DNA from: UBA7359 sp041689615
GTDB lineage: Bacteria; Pseudomonadota; Gammaproteobacteria; Eutrophobiales; Eutrophobiaceae
Assembly (NCBI GenBank): GCA_041689615.1
Contig: JBDNFW010000033.1
Span: forward strand, 62,001 to 126,000
DNA length: 64,000 nucleotides
Reading direction: 5' to 3'
Shown: piece after piece, positions 7,996-17,413 of the stretch
Layout of the letters: the number at the start of each line of letters is the position of its first letter
Numbering within the stretch: position 1 is the stretch's first letter
Notes under the pieces: model-generated
Databases searched by the model: none
What the model saw: only the letters and a program-made list of their open reading frames with translations
Told to the model about the DNA's origin: nothing
Translations under genes and position numbers: made by a program

Positions 7996-8511
7996 GTGAC
8001 ATTGGGCATTACTGGCATTATTGCAGCTTACATTTTACTTGCGCTGCTTTTACTTAGTATTAATCTTTATTCAAAATGGTCTTGGCCGGTTAAAGCAGCG
8101 ACGATTATTCTTACATCTGTTTTTTATGTCGTAAGTTATTATTCATTTCCGCCATTACTCGGTTGGCCGACATCACAAAATCCTCCAGCACAATTTCGTT
8201 TGATTGCAGCTCATGTTTCTCAACCTAATAAAGAAATGGGAAAAGAAGGTTCTGTTTACCTTTGGTTAACCGAAATAAAAAACATGACAGATTCGCCAGA
8301 ACCGCGAGCTTATGAACTACAATATTCCAATGAGTTACATGAAAGAATTGTTAACGTGAAGGCAAAGCTGGATAAAGACATTGCGCAAATGGGTGAATTT
8401 AAGGAACCAGATGATCTGTTCAACCAAGTTGAAGAACAACGACGTGGTGTAAAATCAGTTAAGATCGAATTTTACGATTTACCTGATCCCCTATTTCCAG
8501 ACAAAGGTTAA
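7996..8511 (+). CDS. Small two-helix membrane protein of the channel operon
   Basis: 171 residues from a GTG start with GGAGA 7 nt upstream. Two hydrophobic helices (about 3-24 and 30-49) are followed by a soluble domain of about 120 residues with a beta strand (FRLIAAHVSQPN), SVYLWLTE and helical segments. I do not recognise the family. Its place between the channel pair and the vWA-FHA gene, with gaps of 26 and 15 bp, suggests a subunit of the same complex. Confidence 0.6.
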   Translation: MTLGITGIIAAYILLALLLLSINLYSKWSWPVKAATIILTSVFYVVSYYSFPPLLGWPTSQNPPAQFRLIAAHVSQPNKEMGKEGSVYLWLTEIKNMTDSPEPRAYELQYSNELHERIVNVKAKLDKDIAQMGEFKEPDDLFNQVEEQRRGVKSVKIEFYDLPDPLFPDKG

Positions 8512-8526
8512 TAGAAGGTAATATTT

Positions 8527-9999
8527 TTGAATAGAAAATTCTCTATAATATTTTTACCTCTACTTGTATTTTCTAGTCAGGTATTTGCCTGGAGCACACT
8601 ATCAAACGGTCTAGATGTCAGTTGCCAACAATTCGACAAGAAACTTGATTGCGAATATAGAATGCTTAGCGATGGCACCGCATCGTCCATCAGCGCCAGC
8701 TCAAACAAATCAGAACTGAAAATTACTGATATCAAGTCATATCCGCAAAAAGATAACACCACGGCTATATTATTTCTGGTGGATACGAGTGACCCGGCGC
8801 GACAAATTGTTATTGAAAAAAACAAGGCGCAAATAAAGGAAATATTAACCACATTAAAACCGCATCATAAAGCTGGATTGGCATCATTTGATAAGTCCTT
8901 AAAAATCCAGTCTGCCATTGGCTCATCAATATTTTTATTATCAAAATCGCTCGACACTTTAAAAGCGGCTGGGAAAACAACAGAACTGTATCGCAATTTG
9001 TTAAAAGCAATGGAACACCTCAGTTCATTTGAGGCAAAAAGAAAAGTAATTATATTATTATCTGATGGACAAGCTGAAGATAAAGCCTACTTCCATTCTG
9101 ATATTATAAAAATGGCTCGAAATTTAGGCATAACAATAAATTCAATTGGTTATCCTCGCTCTGTTTCCTTATCCGTTGCATTACAAACATTAAGAAGATT
9201 AAGCGAGGAAACAGGCGGACATTATATAGAAACAGATACAAGTTATAAATTAAAGAACAACGAGCTTAAGAAAATATTTAATAACATTGATAACGGAGGA
9301 AGTTTCTCGGTAGCCTTAGATGAATTATATCAGAGTGGTACTTCAACAAATTCAGTAACATTGTCTTTTGCAACTAAAGCCGGCCTTAAACGTGTCCAGA
9401 CCCCGATAAGCATAATAGTTGAAAAAAATATTATCAAACAACAAGCTAGTGTCACGCCATTAGAAAAACCAGCTATTGCGCCGATACAAAGAATTACAAA
9501 ACAAGCAGCAACACAGCCGGTTAATTTATGGCTTTGGTATGGTCTGCCAGCATCCTTCATCATTATTATTATTTTTATATTAATCACTTTATTTCTTTTA
9601 TGGAAAAAACCAGACCCAAAAGTTAGCAACACAAAAGATGATTACCGACCTTTTGCCTATTTAATTGCAAACGATGAAAACGAAACACGTTATCCTATCA
9701 CTCGTACAATATGTCGAATTGGTCGAAGCAAAGATAATGAATTAAATTTAGATGACACGTCCATATCTCGACGACATGCTGAAATACATAGAAACAGCGA
9801 TGGAAGTTTTGACATCATAGATACGAATTCGATGAATGGTGTTTACGTCAACAATGAAAAGGTTGGAAAAGCACAACTCCATGAAGGCGATGTGCTTGAA
9901 ATAGGCGATTACTTTTTGAACTTCACGCAACTCGCTTCTGATTACTCGCTTGAAGAATCAACTGTCATGCAAAAAACAAGAACTCCGAGTACGCATTAA
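8527..9999 (+). CDS. Exported vWA domain protein with cytoplasmic FHA domain
   Basis: 490 residues from a TTG start. A signal peptide (1-21, ending QVFA) precedes a periplasmic von Willebrand A domain (about 78-250), one transmembrane helix (about 334-359) and a cytoplasmic FHA domain (about 385-468). The vWA metal site has Asp86 and Ser88 and a later LLSDG Asp180, but the fifth position of DxSxS is Pro. The FHA core is complete: GRSKDNELNLDDTSISRRHA followed by NSMNG. FHA domains bind phosphothreonine, so a Ser/Thr kinase elsewhere is expected. A short Thr-rich tail (ESTVMQKTRTPSTH) follows. It is the last gene of the operon. Confidence 0.85.
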   Translation: MNRKFSIIFLPLLVFSSQVFAWSTLSNGLDVSCQQFDKKLDCEYRMLSDGTASSISASSNKSELKITDIKSYPQKDNTTAILFLVDTSDPARQIVIEKNKAQIKEILTTLKPHHKAGLASFDKSLKIQSAIGSSIFLLSKSLDTLKAAGKTTELYRNLLKAMEHLSSFEAKRKVIILLSDGQAEDKAYFHSDIIKMARNLGITINSIGYPRSVSLSVALQTLRRLSEETGGHYIETDTSYKLKNNELKKIFNNIDNGGSFSVALDELYQSGTSTNSVTLSFATKAGLKRVQTPISIIVEKNIIKQQASVTPLEKPAIAPIQRITKQAATQPVNLWLWYGLPASFIIIIIFILITLFLLWKKPDPKVSNTKDDYRPFAYLIANDENETRYPITRTICRIGRSKDNELNLDDTSISRRHAEIHRNSDGSFDIIDTNSMNGVYVNNEKVGKAQLHEGDVLEIGDYFLNFTQLASDYSLEESTVMQKTRTPSTH

Positions 10000-10011
10000 T
10001 TCAATTAATGC
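9993..10011. terminator. Palindrome between convergent genes, possible bidirectional terminator
   Basis: A perfect inverted repeat, GCATTAATT-C-AATTAATGC, overlaps the stop of the vWA-FHA gene and ends four bases before the stop of the convergent gene. It is AT-rich and lacks a T-run, so termination is only suggested by position. Confidence 0.35.
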
Positions 10012-10014
10012 TAA

Positions 10015-10743
10015 TCATCCGACTACAGGTCTAGTTAGTTTAAGATACTCGTTTATCAAATCTGTCATGGCTGTTTCTGCTAATAACGGCTTATCGCCTC
10101 CAAACCATTGATCTTCATTTTCAATAATATTCTTTACTATCATATTACTCACAATTCGACCTTTTTTGTTTTTACATAAGTCCGTAGCATTAATCAACAA
10201 TGACGTCGCGGCTCCCAAAACAATTTCTCTGTGTTTTTGATACAACATATCCCGAGCGTCTTCGCTATGAATAAGGTTTGAATGCGTTTCTACAGGCTTT
10301 ATTGTCTGAGCAACAAAAGTCATTAAACTACTAAATTCTGCTGGCATGGTTATTCGACTAATCGTTCCCCATGAATATAGATCGATCGGTCTTACCCTCC
10401 ACTCTGCCACAGGTTTCTCCGGATTAATGACAGGCAATAATTTTTTATGTACGCATTCTTGCGCATGTCCCCATAAACTTTCTATTTTTCCTGATAGTTC
10501 ATCTTCTATTGCTAAACTGCTACCTGGCTCAATACCAAATAACAATGGAATGCCTTCATTATAAAGCAACCATGATTCTTTACATGACCACCGTTCATAC
10601 AATTTTTGTAACGATAACTTTTCCTTATCATATGTTTTTTCTTCTCGTTCACTCATTGATATTTTTGGAAAATTTTCAGAGTATTTTTTTTCTGGTTCTT
10701 TGTTGAACAAAAATAATAATTTTATTTTATCGATGACATTCAT
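10015..10743 (-). CDS. Conserved-looking hypothetical protein
   Basis: 242 residues, no signal peptide or membrane segment. A charged N-terminus (EREEKTYDKEKLSLQKLYER) leads into WSCKESWLLYNEGIPLLFGI, a central EWRVRPIDLYSWG segment, and a helical C-terminal half. The coding pattern and a start right behind the DUF455 gene (12 bp) support a real gene, but I do not recognise the family. It is the last gene of the long minus-strand run. Confidence 0.55.
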   Translation of the reverse strand: MNVIDKIKLLFLFNKEPEKKYSENFPKISMSEREEKTYDKEKLSLQKLYERWSCKESWLLYNEGIPLLFGIEPGSSLAIEDELSGKIESLWGHAQECVHKKLLPVINPEKPVAEWRVRPIDLYSWGTISRITMPAEFSSLMTFVAQTIKPVETHSNLIHSEDARDMLYQKHREIVLGAATSLLINATDLCKNKKGRIVSNMIVKNIIENEDQWFGGDKPLLAETAMTDLINEYLKLTRPVVG

Positions 10744-10755
10744 GATTTTTATATT

Positions 10756-11550
10756 TTAAATAGTAACAAGATAATCAAGTTCAGATTGACTAAAGCCAGC
10801 TAACAACCTTGCTTGATGATTAATTTTTTTCGTTTTAGCGGCAGGAAGGAATTTATCAACGATCTCTTTAAATTTTTCTTCCGGATTATGACCCCTTTTT
10901 TCGCACAGGTATCGATACCATTTTGTTCCAATAGATACATGACCAATTTCTTCTTCGAGAATTAACTCAAGTATAGAAACTGTACTATCGTCTTTTATCT
11001 GTCGGAAGCGCTCAATTAAATTCGGTGTTACATCAAGGCCTCGAGCTTCCAAAATGCGCGGAACAACTGCCAGACGCAGTAATATATCATGCTGTGTATG
11101 CTCTGCAATTGTCCAAAGACCATCATGCGCCAAAAAACCACCATAGTCATAACCCATGCTAATTAAATTATCACGCAATAATTTAAAATGCTTTGTTTCC
11201 TCGGCAGCTACTTTTACCCAATCAAAGTAAAACTCATCAGGCATATTCTGAAAACGAAAAATTAAATCCCACGCAAGATTAATGGCATTGAATTCTATAT
11301 GTGCAAACGAATGCACCATTGCTGCCCTACCTTCAAGCGTTTGTATATTTCGTTTAGGTACATCTTTTGGTGTAATTAAAATAGGCTTATCTGGTCGCCC
11401 CGGTTTTGTATGTTTGACATCAAATTCATATGAATCAATATTAATAACACCATTAGATGTTTTTTTTGCCGCATCTATTGATAACAATATTTTTTCATCA
11501 ATATTTGATTCTGTAAGGCACTGGTGTGCAAGATAAAATAAATTGTTCAT
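10756..11550 (-). CDS. DUF455 ferritin-like protein
   Basis: 264 residues from the ATG at 11550, one base after the tilS stop; longer starts would overlap tilS by about 80 bp. The sequence is a ferritin-like four-helix bundle: MVHSFAHIEFNAINLAWDLI, AAEETKHFKLLRDNL and ILEEEIGHVSIGTKWY supply the Glu/His sets typical of a di-iron site. DUF455 proteins are related to the MiaE-type fold, but their substrate is not established. Position at the end of the tilS operon might hint at RNA-related work; that is speculation. Confidence 0.8.
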   Translation of the reverse strand: MNNLFYLAHQCLTESNIDEKILLSIDAAKKTSNGVINIDSYEFDVKHTKPGRPDKPILITPKDVPKRNIQTLEGRAAMVHSFAHIEFNAINLAWDLIFRFQNMPDEFYFDWVKVAAEETKHFKLLRDNLISMGYDYGGFLAHDGLWTIAEHTQHDILLRLAVVPRILEARGLDVTPNLIERFRQIKDDSTVSILELILEEEIGHVSIGTKWYRYLCEKRGHNPEEKFKEIVDKFLPAAKTKKINHQARLLAGFSQSELDYLVTI

Positions 11551-11551
11551 T

Positions 11552-12925
11552 TCACTGAATAACACTTTCATATCCAGACCAGTGAATATCCCAAGATGAT
11601 TCATCCTTATCTGCTGAGTAACGTTCATCAATACAAAAGCCGGGAATAACGACTAATTCTCCATTAATGTAAATAAGTGGAATTCGATCTCTTAACCACG
11701 GCAAGACTGCACGCTCCTGAAATAGTTGTTTCACTGTTGTTGAATGAGAATAATCACTAGGATGGATTTTTTCACCACCTTGTCTATAGCGGACAATAAA
11801 GTCAGCTCCTTTCATCTTTAATTTAGAAACACCTTTGCCAAGTTCCGATTTAGCGACAAGCGTTTCATCTGAAATATTCAAAACAGTTTCAGGTTCCCAG
11901 TTATATTCAGCATTAGTGTCATGTTCCTTAATTTTTTTTGAAGCATAGACTATATTTTTATATCGCCTTACTTCTACGTTTTCCCAATTTACACAAGGAG
12001 ACTGTTCGATAGTTGAATAAATGACATCGGATATAATTTTTTCAATATTTCTGGAACCTGGGGTTTTTAAATTTAATTCTTTCAGCCAAACAAAAATAAT
12101 ATTTTTTTGTCTTTCTAAACTCAGTTTTTTAACAACATCAAGATCTAGACTGTTTATATTTTTATTTTGAGCAAGTTTTATATCGCTAAAGGCAACTTCA
12201 TCAAGTAAAGCTTTATATTCTTTTTGATTATCAATTAAACGATTAATCGTTTCTCGATAAGCAGGCCACCTTTCTTCAATAACTGGCGCTAATTTATGCC
12301 GAAAATAATTTCGATCATAACGACTATTAAAATTACTTTTATCTTCTTGCCAAATTAATTTATTTTCTTCTGCATAATATTTTAAATCATCTCGCGAATA
12401 ATTTAGAAGAAGTCTGGCGTGAAAATAATTCTCCCGTTTTTTAATTATAGGCATTGATGCCAAACCACGCGGACCTGCACCTCTCAATGCTTGCAGAAAA
12501 AATGTTTCGACTTGATCATCTTGATGATGCGCAGTGAAAAGCACGTCATTTTTACTCATCACTTTATCAATAAGTGCATAACGTTTTTCCCTGGCCCAAG
12601 CTTCAATACTTTCTCCTTTTGGGCAGCTTTCAGTTATTTGAAGTTGAGCAAAAGGAATCTCATATTGTTGACACTGACCTTTACAAAACTCAGCCCAATC
12701 ATCTGCTTCTTTTTGTAAGCCATGATTTACATACAAGACTTCAATGTCTTGACTGATTTTATTTTTAATTGAATAAAAAAGATGCAATAAAACAATCGAA
12801 TCCATGCCGCCACTACAGGCAATCCAGAATTTTTTTGCGTTCGCAAATTGATTTAAGTCAGATAGAAAACTATCGTTACATAGGGGTTTTGTCGACGCAG
12901 ATATTTTCATATGCTTGGCAGGCAT
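11552..12925 (-). CDS. tilS: tRNA(Ile)-lysidine synthase
   Basis: 457 residues. TilS converts C34 of the CAU-anticodon isoleucine tRNA to lysidine with ATP and lysine, so that it reads AUA. The PP-loop motif SGGMDS (IACSGGMDSIVLLHLF) lies near residue 40, followed by VLYVNHGLQKEADDWAEFC and FTAHHQDDQVETFFLQALRG, both diagnostic. The C-terminal substrate-binding domain ends with RAVLPWLRDRIPLIYINGEL. A later in-frame ATG five codons in is an alternative start. Its position after accA is usual for gammaproteobacteria. Confidence 0.95.
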   Translation of the reverse strand: MPAKHMKISASTKPLCNDSFLSDLNQFANAKKFWIACSGGMDSIVLLHLFYSIKNKISQDIEVLYVNHGLQKEADDWAEFCKGQCQQYEIPFAQLQITESCPKGESIEAWAREKRYALIDKVMSKNDVLFTAHHQDDQVETFFLQALRGAGPRGLASMPIIKKRENYFHARLLLNYSRDDLKYYAEENKLIWQEDKSNFNSRYDRNYFRHKLAPVIEERWPAYRETINRLIDNQKEYKALLDEVAFSDIKLAQNKNINSLDLDVVKKLSLERQKNIIFVWLKELNLKTPGSRNIEKIISDVIYSTIEQSPCVNWENVEVRRYKNIVYASKKIKEHDTNAEYNWEPETVLNISDETLVAKSELGKGVSKLKMKGADFIVRYRQGGEKIHPSDYSHSTTVKQLFQERAVLPWLRDRIPLIYINGELVVIPGFCIDERYSADKDESSWDIHWSGYESVIQ

Positions 12926-12964
12926 CTCTAAATTATTTTTTAGAACGCCTTAACATGTCAGAAA

Positions 12965-13918
12965 TTAATTCTCTTTAAACTCACCAATTTTTCTTAGCTT
13001 TTCTTGTCTTTGAGTTACAATTTCGGCGGTTGGCAACTGTTTTAATTTTGCTAACTCTTCAACCAACACTTGCTTCATTTGTTTAGCGACTTTATCAAAG
13101 TCTCGATGAGCACCACCTAGCGGTTCAGCAACAATACGATCAATAAGACCAAGTTCTTTTAATCTTGGCGCCGTAATTCCCATAATTTCAGCGGCTTCTT
13201 TTGCCTTGTCTGCACTCTTCCAAAGTATAGAAGCACAGCCTTCAGGTGAAATAACAGAAAAAGTGCTGTATTGAAGCATTAATAAACGATCAGCCACACC
13301 AATAGCCAATGCACCACCGGAACCACCTTCTCCAATCACGGTTGCAATAATAGGTGTCTTTAATTCAGACATTTCCAATAAATTTCTGGCAATCGCTTCG
13401 CTTTGACCACGCTCTTCAGCATCAATACCTGGGTAAGCACCCGGCGTATCAATAAAGGTCAATACCGGCAAACCAAATCGTTCTGCTAATTTCATAATTC
13501 TTAACGCTTTACGATAACCCTCTGGTTTCGGCATACCGTAGTTACGTTTTATTCTGTCTTTGGTATCACGACCTTTTTGGTGTCCAATAACGGCAACAGG
13601 AATATCATCAAGACGCGCGATACCCGCAATAATGGCGGCATCATCGGCAAAATATCGTTCTCCATGTAACTCTTCAAAATCAGTAAATATCCGGTCGATA
13701 TAATCCTGCGTATATGGGCGCTGCGGATGTCTGGAAAGTTGAGACACTTGCCATGAACTCAGAGACGAAAAAATGGACTCCGTCAAATCAGAACTACGTT
13801 TATTTAACCGAGCAATCTCTTCATTTATATTTATTTCTTTATCATTGCCAACGTGACGCAGCTCTTCAATTTTGGCTTCGAGTTCAGCAATAGGTTGTTC
13901 AAAATCCAGGAAATTCAT
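12965..13918 (-). CDS. accA: Acetyl-CoA carboxylase carboxyltransferase subunit alpha
   Basis: 317 residues, the normal length. AccA with AccD transfers the carboxyl group from biotin carboxyl carrier protein to acetyl-CoA, giving malonyl-CoA for fatty acid synthesis. Diagnostic stretches are MNFLDFEQPIAELEAKI, HPQRPYTQDYI, FEELHGERYFADDAAII, DTPGAYPGIDAEERGQ and GEGGSGGALAI, the last forming the oxyanion hole of the crotonase fold. It lies 2 bp after dnaE, as in Escherichia coli. Confidence 0.97.
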   Translation of the reverse strand: MNFLDFEQPIAELEAKIEELRHVGNDKEININEEIARLNKRSSDLTESIFSSLSSWQVSQLSRHPQRPYTQDYIDRIFTDFEELHGERYFADDAAIIAGIARLDDIPVAVIGHQKGRDTKDRIKRNYGMPKPEGYRKALRIMKLAERFGLPVLTFIDTPGAYPGIDAEERGQSEAIARNLLEMSELKTPIIATVIGEGGSGGALAIGVADRLLMLQYSTFSVISPEGCASILWKSADKAKEAAEIMGITAPRLKELGLIDRIVAEPLGGAHRDFDKVAKQMKQVLVEELAKLKQLPTAEIVTQRQEKLRKIGEFKEN

Positions 13919-13920
13919 AT

Positions 13921-16900
13921 TTAGATCAAATCGTTATTGTTTTTAACTTTTGGATTATACTCGATTTCAACCTGCTTTATATCAAGTATATTCATTAATT
14001 CATCTATCAAATCATCACTAATTCTGACGTTCCATTCCTTGCCAAAAGGTACCAGCCCTACCGCATCTGGCTTAACATATTTTACAATTACGTTTGAAAC
14101 GTCATGATTATATTTAAGTAACACAGTTTTAATATTGTTAATGATGCCATTGCTCATTTGAGATTCATATAACGTGAGTTTCAATGAACTGGAAAGATTA
14201 AATGGATTATCCAGCTTTCGAACATCGTCTATGGTAAAAATGGCATCTGCCAATATTTTAATTCCGCCTTCATAGTAGTCATCATTCTTGGCAATACCTT
14301 TCACTATAATTAAATGATCTTTAATTAAATAATTACGATATTTTTCATAATCATCTGCTTTGACAACAACGACTTTTCGAGAAGTATTGTCATCAACTTT
14401 AACGTCATACTCATCTCTCATGCCGGATTTTCGGATACTCATAATATATCCGGCAACTCTTACTTCACCTGTTTTTATTCCATAAAGTTTGCGTGTAATT
14501 TTTGATAGCTCTTGTTTGTATCTATTGATAGGATGACCTGACAAATAAAAACCCAAGGTATCTTTCTCGAACATCACACGCTGTTTATCATCCCAATCTT
14601 TAACAACATCATATACAGAAGAGGAATCAACTTCATCGCTTGGGTTTGTAGGTGCTTCAAGCCCAAACATATCATTTTGTCCGCTATCAAGATCTTTATT
14701 ATGTTGCTCTGCTAAAGAAGTTGCTTTCTCAAGGTTTTCATTCAACGTGCTTCTACCTGCACCCAATGAATCCATCGCACCCGATTTTATTAGTGCATCA
14801 AGCACTCTCTTGTTTGCTTTTCTTAAATCTATTCGCTTACATAGATCAAACAAATTTTCAAAAGGACCATTTTTTTCTCTTTCAATAATAAGATTATCAA
14901 TCGCCGCTGCACCAACTCCTTTTATTGCTCCTAAACCATATTGAATCGTTTTATCATTAATTACAGTAAAACTATAAAAACTGGCATTCACTGATGGAGG
15001 TACGACTTCTATTTTCATTCTGCGAGTTTCTTCAAATAACATTACCACTTTATCTGTATTATCCATGTCGGAAGATAATACTGCTGCCATAAAAGCTGCC
15101 GGATAATGTGCTTTCAACCATGCTGTTTGGTAAGCTACAAGCGCATAAGCAGCAGAGTGTGACTTGTTAAAACCATAACCAGCGAATTTTTCCATTAAAT
15201 CGAAAATCATTGTCGCCTGTCTTTGATCAACACCGCGACTCACTGCACCTTCGGTAAAGATTTCTCTTTGCTTGGCCATTTCTTCTGGTTTTTTCTTACC
15301 CATTGCACGACGTAATAAATCAGCCGCACCTAATGAATAACCGGATAATACTTGAGCAATTTGCATTACTTGTTCTTGATAAAGAATAACGCCGTAAGTT
15401 GGTTTAAGAGCGAACTCCAAATCATCATGCATATACTGCACACGCGCTCTGCCATGTTTTCTATCAACAAAGTCATCCACCATGCCCGATTGCAATGGCC
15501 CAGGTCTAAACAAAGCGACAAGCGCAATTAGATCATCAAATACATCTGGCTTAAGACGGCTAACTAACTTTTTCATGCCATCCGATTCCAATTGAAATAC
15601 CGCAGTCGTATCCATGCGTTGAATCAATGCATAGGTAGCAGGATCATCCAACGGAATTTTTCGAATATTAATCTCTGCTTCGTTGTTCTGTTTTTTTATC
15701 CGATTAATATCTCGTAGCGCCCAATTAATAATAGTTAAAGTTCTCAAGCCAAGAAAATCAAATTTAACTAAACCTATGGACTCAACATCCCCCATATCAA
15801 ATTGTGTCACTGTCGCCTGTGAACCTTCTTCACAATACAGTGGCATATAATCAGATAACGGCTTCGGAGCAATGACAAGGCCACCTGCGTGACGTCCTGC
15901 ATTTCGTGACAGTCCTTCGAGTTTTCTTGCTAAATCAAATAAAGATTTAACATCTTCCTCTACCTTATAACGTCGCCTTAACTCTTTCTCTTCTTCCATG
16001 GCTTTTTCCAAAGTCATACCTATATCAAATGGAATAAGCTTGGCTATTTGATCAACAAAGCCATAAGGAAAACCCAACACTCTACCAACATCTCTAATCA
16101 CAGCCTTTGCTGCCATGGTGCCGTAAGTAATAATTTGCGAAACATGATCACGACCGTATTTCATCGCCACATACTCGATTACTTCATCACGGCGATCCAT
16201 GCAAAAATCAATATCAAAATCAGGCAAAGAAACACGTTCCGGATTTAGAAAACGTTCGAATAATAGATCATACTCAAGTGGGTCTAACTCTGTAATATCG
16301 AGGGCATAAGCGACAAGCGACCCTGCGCCAGAACCACGACCAGGACCAACAGGAATGCCATTTCCTTTTGCCCATTTAATAAAGTCAGCAACGATAAGAA
16401 AATAGCCCGAAAATCCCATTTTAGTTATAACGTCAATTTCTATATCTAACCTTGAAAAATACTCAGCACTTTTTTCTTCAGTAATTCTTTCTTCTTCATT
16501 AATGATTTTTTGCAAGCCTGATTTTGCATCAGAAATTAATCTTTCATCCTGAGTTTCATTTTCATTTACGGGGAAATGTGGCAAAAAGTTTTCGCCAAGA
16601 CAAAATTCAATGTTGCAACGCTGTGCAATTTTCATTGTGTTTTCTATCGCTTCTGGAATATCAGAAAACAATTCCTGCATTTCTTCAGATGTTCTAACAT
16701 ACTGTTGCGGTGTATATTGTTTAGGTCGTCTGGCATCATTTAATGTATAGCCCTGGTTAATGCAGACGCGCGCTTCGTGAGCATCAAAATCATCTTCATC
16801 AAGAAAACGAACATTATTACTGGCCACAACAGGAATATTAAATTTCTCGGAGTAGTTTATCGCCTGACTTGTATGATTATTCTGTCCATTAGCCCCTACC

Positions 16901-17403
16901 CTAAGTAACTCAAGATAATATCGGTCGGGGAAAAGTGAAATCCAGCTTTTACAGTTTTTTTCTATTTTAGATTCGTCCTGAAGCAGAATTGAATTTGCAA
17001 AACTGCCATTATCAGCACAATCAATCGCAATAAGACCTTCATTATTATCCTTAAGCCATTCGTAATGAACAAAGGGAATGCCTCGACGCTGTCCTTCTAT
17101 ATAACTTCGCGTTATTAATCTTGATAGATTTTGATAACCATCAAAATGCTGACAAAGTAATACGATGTGAGAGGCTTCACTCAGGTTATCGTTTATTACT
17201 TTTATTTCAGATCCGATGATAGGTTTAACACCCTGACTTTGCATCGCTCGGTAGAACTTAACCGCTGAAAATGTTTGATATTGCTCTGTTACCGCCATTG
17301 CAGGCATGGATAATTCTGCTGCTCTCTCCGCTAATTGGTTCACTTTTATCATCCCATCAATTAAGGAGAATTCAGTGTGAAGATGTAAGTGAACAAAACT
17401 CAT
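13921..17403 (-). CDS. dnaE: DNA polymerase III subunit alpha
   Basis: 1160 residues from the ATG at 17403 (MSFVHLHLHTEFSLIDG), the same length as the E. coli protein; a further upstream frame start would overlap rnhB. It is the replicative polymerase. The PHP domain is N-terminal, the C-family catalytic centre contains GRGSGAGSLVAYAL and PDFDIDFCMDRR, followed by NAGRHAGGLVI, the fingers with YGFNKSHSAAYA, then helix-hairpin-helix, OB and tau-binding regions. It sits in the usual rnhB-dnaE-accA order. Confidence 0.97.
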   Translation of the reverse strand: MSFVHLHLHTEFSLIDGMIKVNQLAERAAELSMPAMAVTEQYQTFSAVKFYRAMQSQGVKPIIGSEIKVINDNLSEASHIVLLCQHFDGYQNLSRLITRSYIEGQRRGIPFVHYEWLKDNNEGLIAIDCADNGSFANSILLQDESKIEKNCKSWISLFPDRYYLELLRVGANGQNNHTSQAINYSEKFNIPVVASNNVRFLDEDDFDAHEARVCINQGYTLNDARRPKQYTPQQYVRTSEEMQELFSDIPEAIENTMKIAQRCNIEFCLGENFLPHFPVNENETQDERLISDAKSGLQKIINEEERITEEKSAEYFSRLDIEIDVITKMGFSGYFLIVADFIKWAKGNGIPVGPGRGSGAGSLVAYALDITELDPLEYDLLFERFLNPERVSLPDFDIDFCMDRRDEVIEYVAMKYGRDHVSQIITYGTMAAKAVIRDVGRVLGFPYGFVDQIAKLIPFDIGMTLEKAMEEEKELRRRYKVEEDVKSLFDLARKLEGLSRNAGRHAGGLVIAPKPLSDYMPLYCEEGSQATVTQFDMGDVESIGLVKFDFLGLRTLTIINWALRDINRIKKQNNEAEINIRKIPLDDPATYALIQRMDTTAVFQLESDGMKKLVSRLKPDVFDDLIALVALFRPGPLQSGMVDDFVDRKHGRARVQYMHDDLEFALKPTYGVILYQEQVMQIAQVLSGYSLGAADLLRRAMGKKKPEEMAKQREIFTEGAVSRGVDQRQATMIFDLMEKFAGYGFNKSHSAAYALVAYQTAWLKAHYPAAFMAAVLSSDMDNTDKVVMLFEETRRMKIEVVPPSVNASFYSFTVINDKTIQYGLGAIKGVGAAAIDNLIIEREKNGPFENLFDLCKRIDLRKANKRVLDALIKSGAMDSLGAGRSTLNENLEKATSLAEQHNKDLDSGQNDMFGLEAPTNPSDEVDSSSVYDVVKDWDDKQRVMFEKDTLGFYLSGHPINRYKQELSKITRKLYGIKTGEVRVAGYIMSIRKSGMRDEYDVKVDDNTSRKVVVVKADDYEKYRNYLIKDHLIIVKGIAKNDDYYEGGIKILADAIFTIDDVRKLDNPFNLSSSLKLTLYESQMSNGIINNIKTVLLKYNHDVSNVIVKYVKPDAVGLVPFGKEWNVRISDDLIDELMNILDIKQVEIEYNPKVKNNNDLI

Positions 17404-17413
17404 ATAAAATAAA

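Noticed and set aside
6630..9999. Zorya-type phage defence system
   Set aside because: There is a MotA/MotB-like pair, but no OmpA-type peptidoglycan domain on the partner and no helicase, nuclease or other Zorya effector gene.
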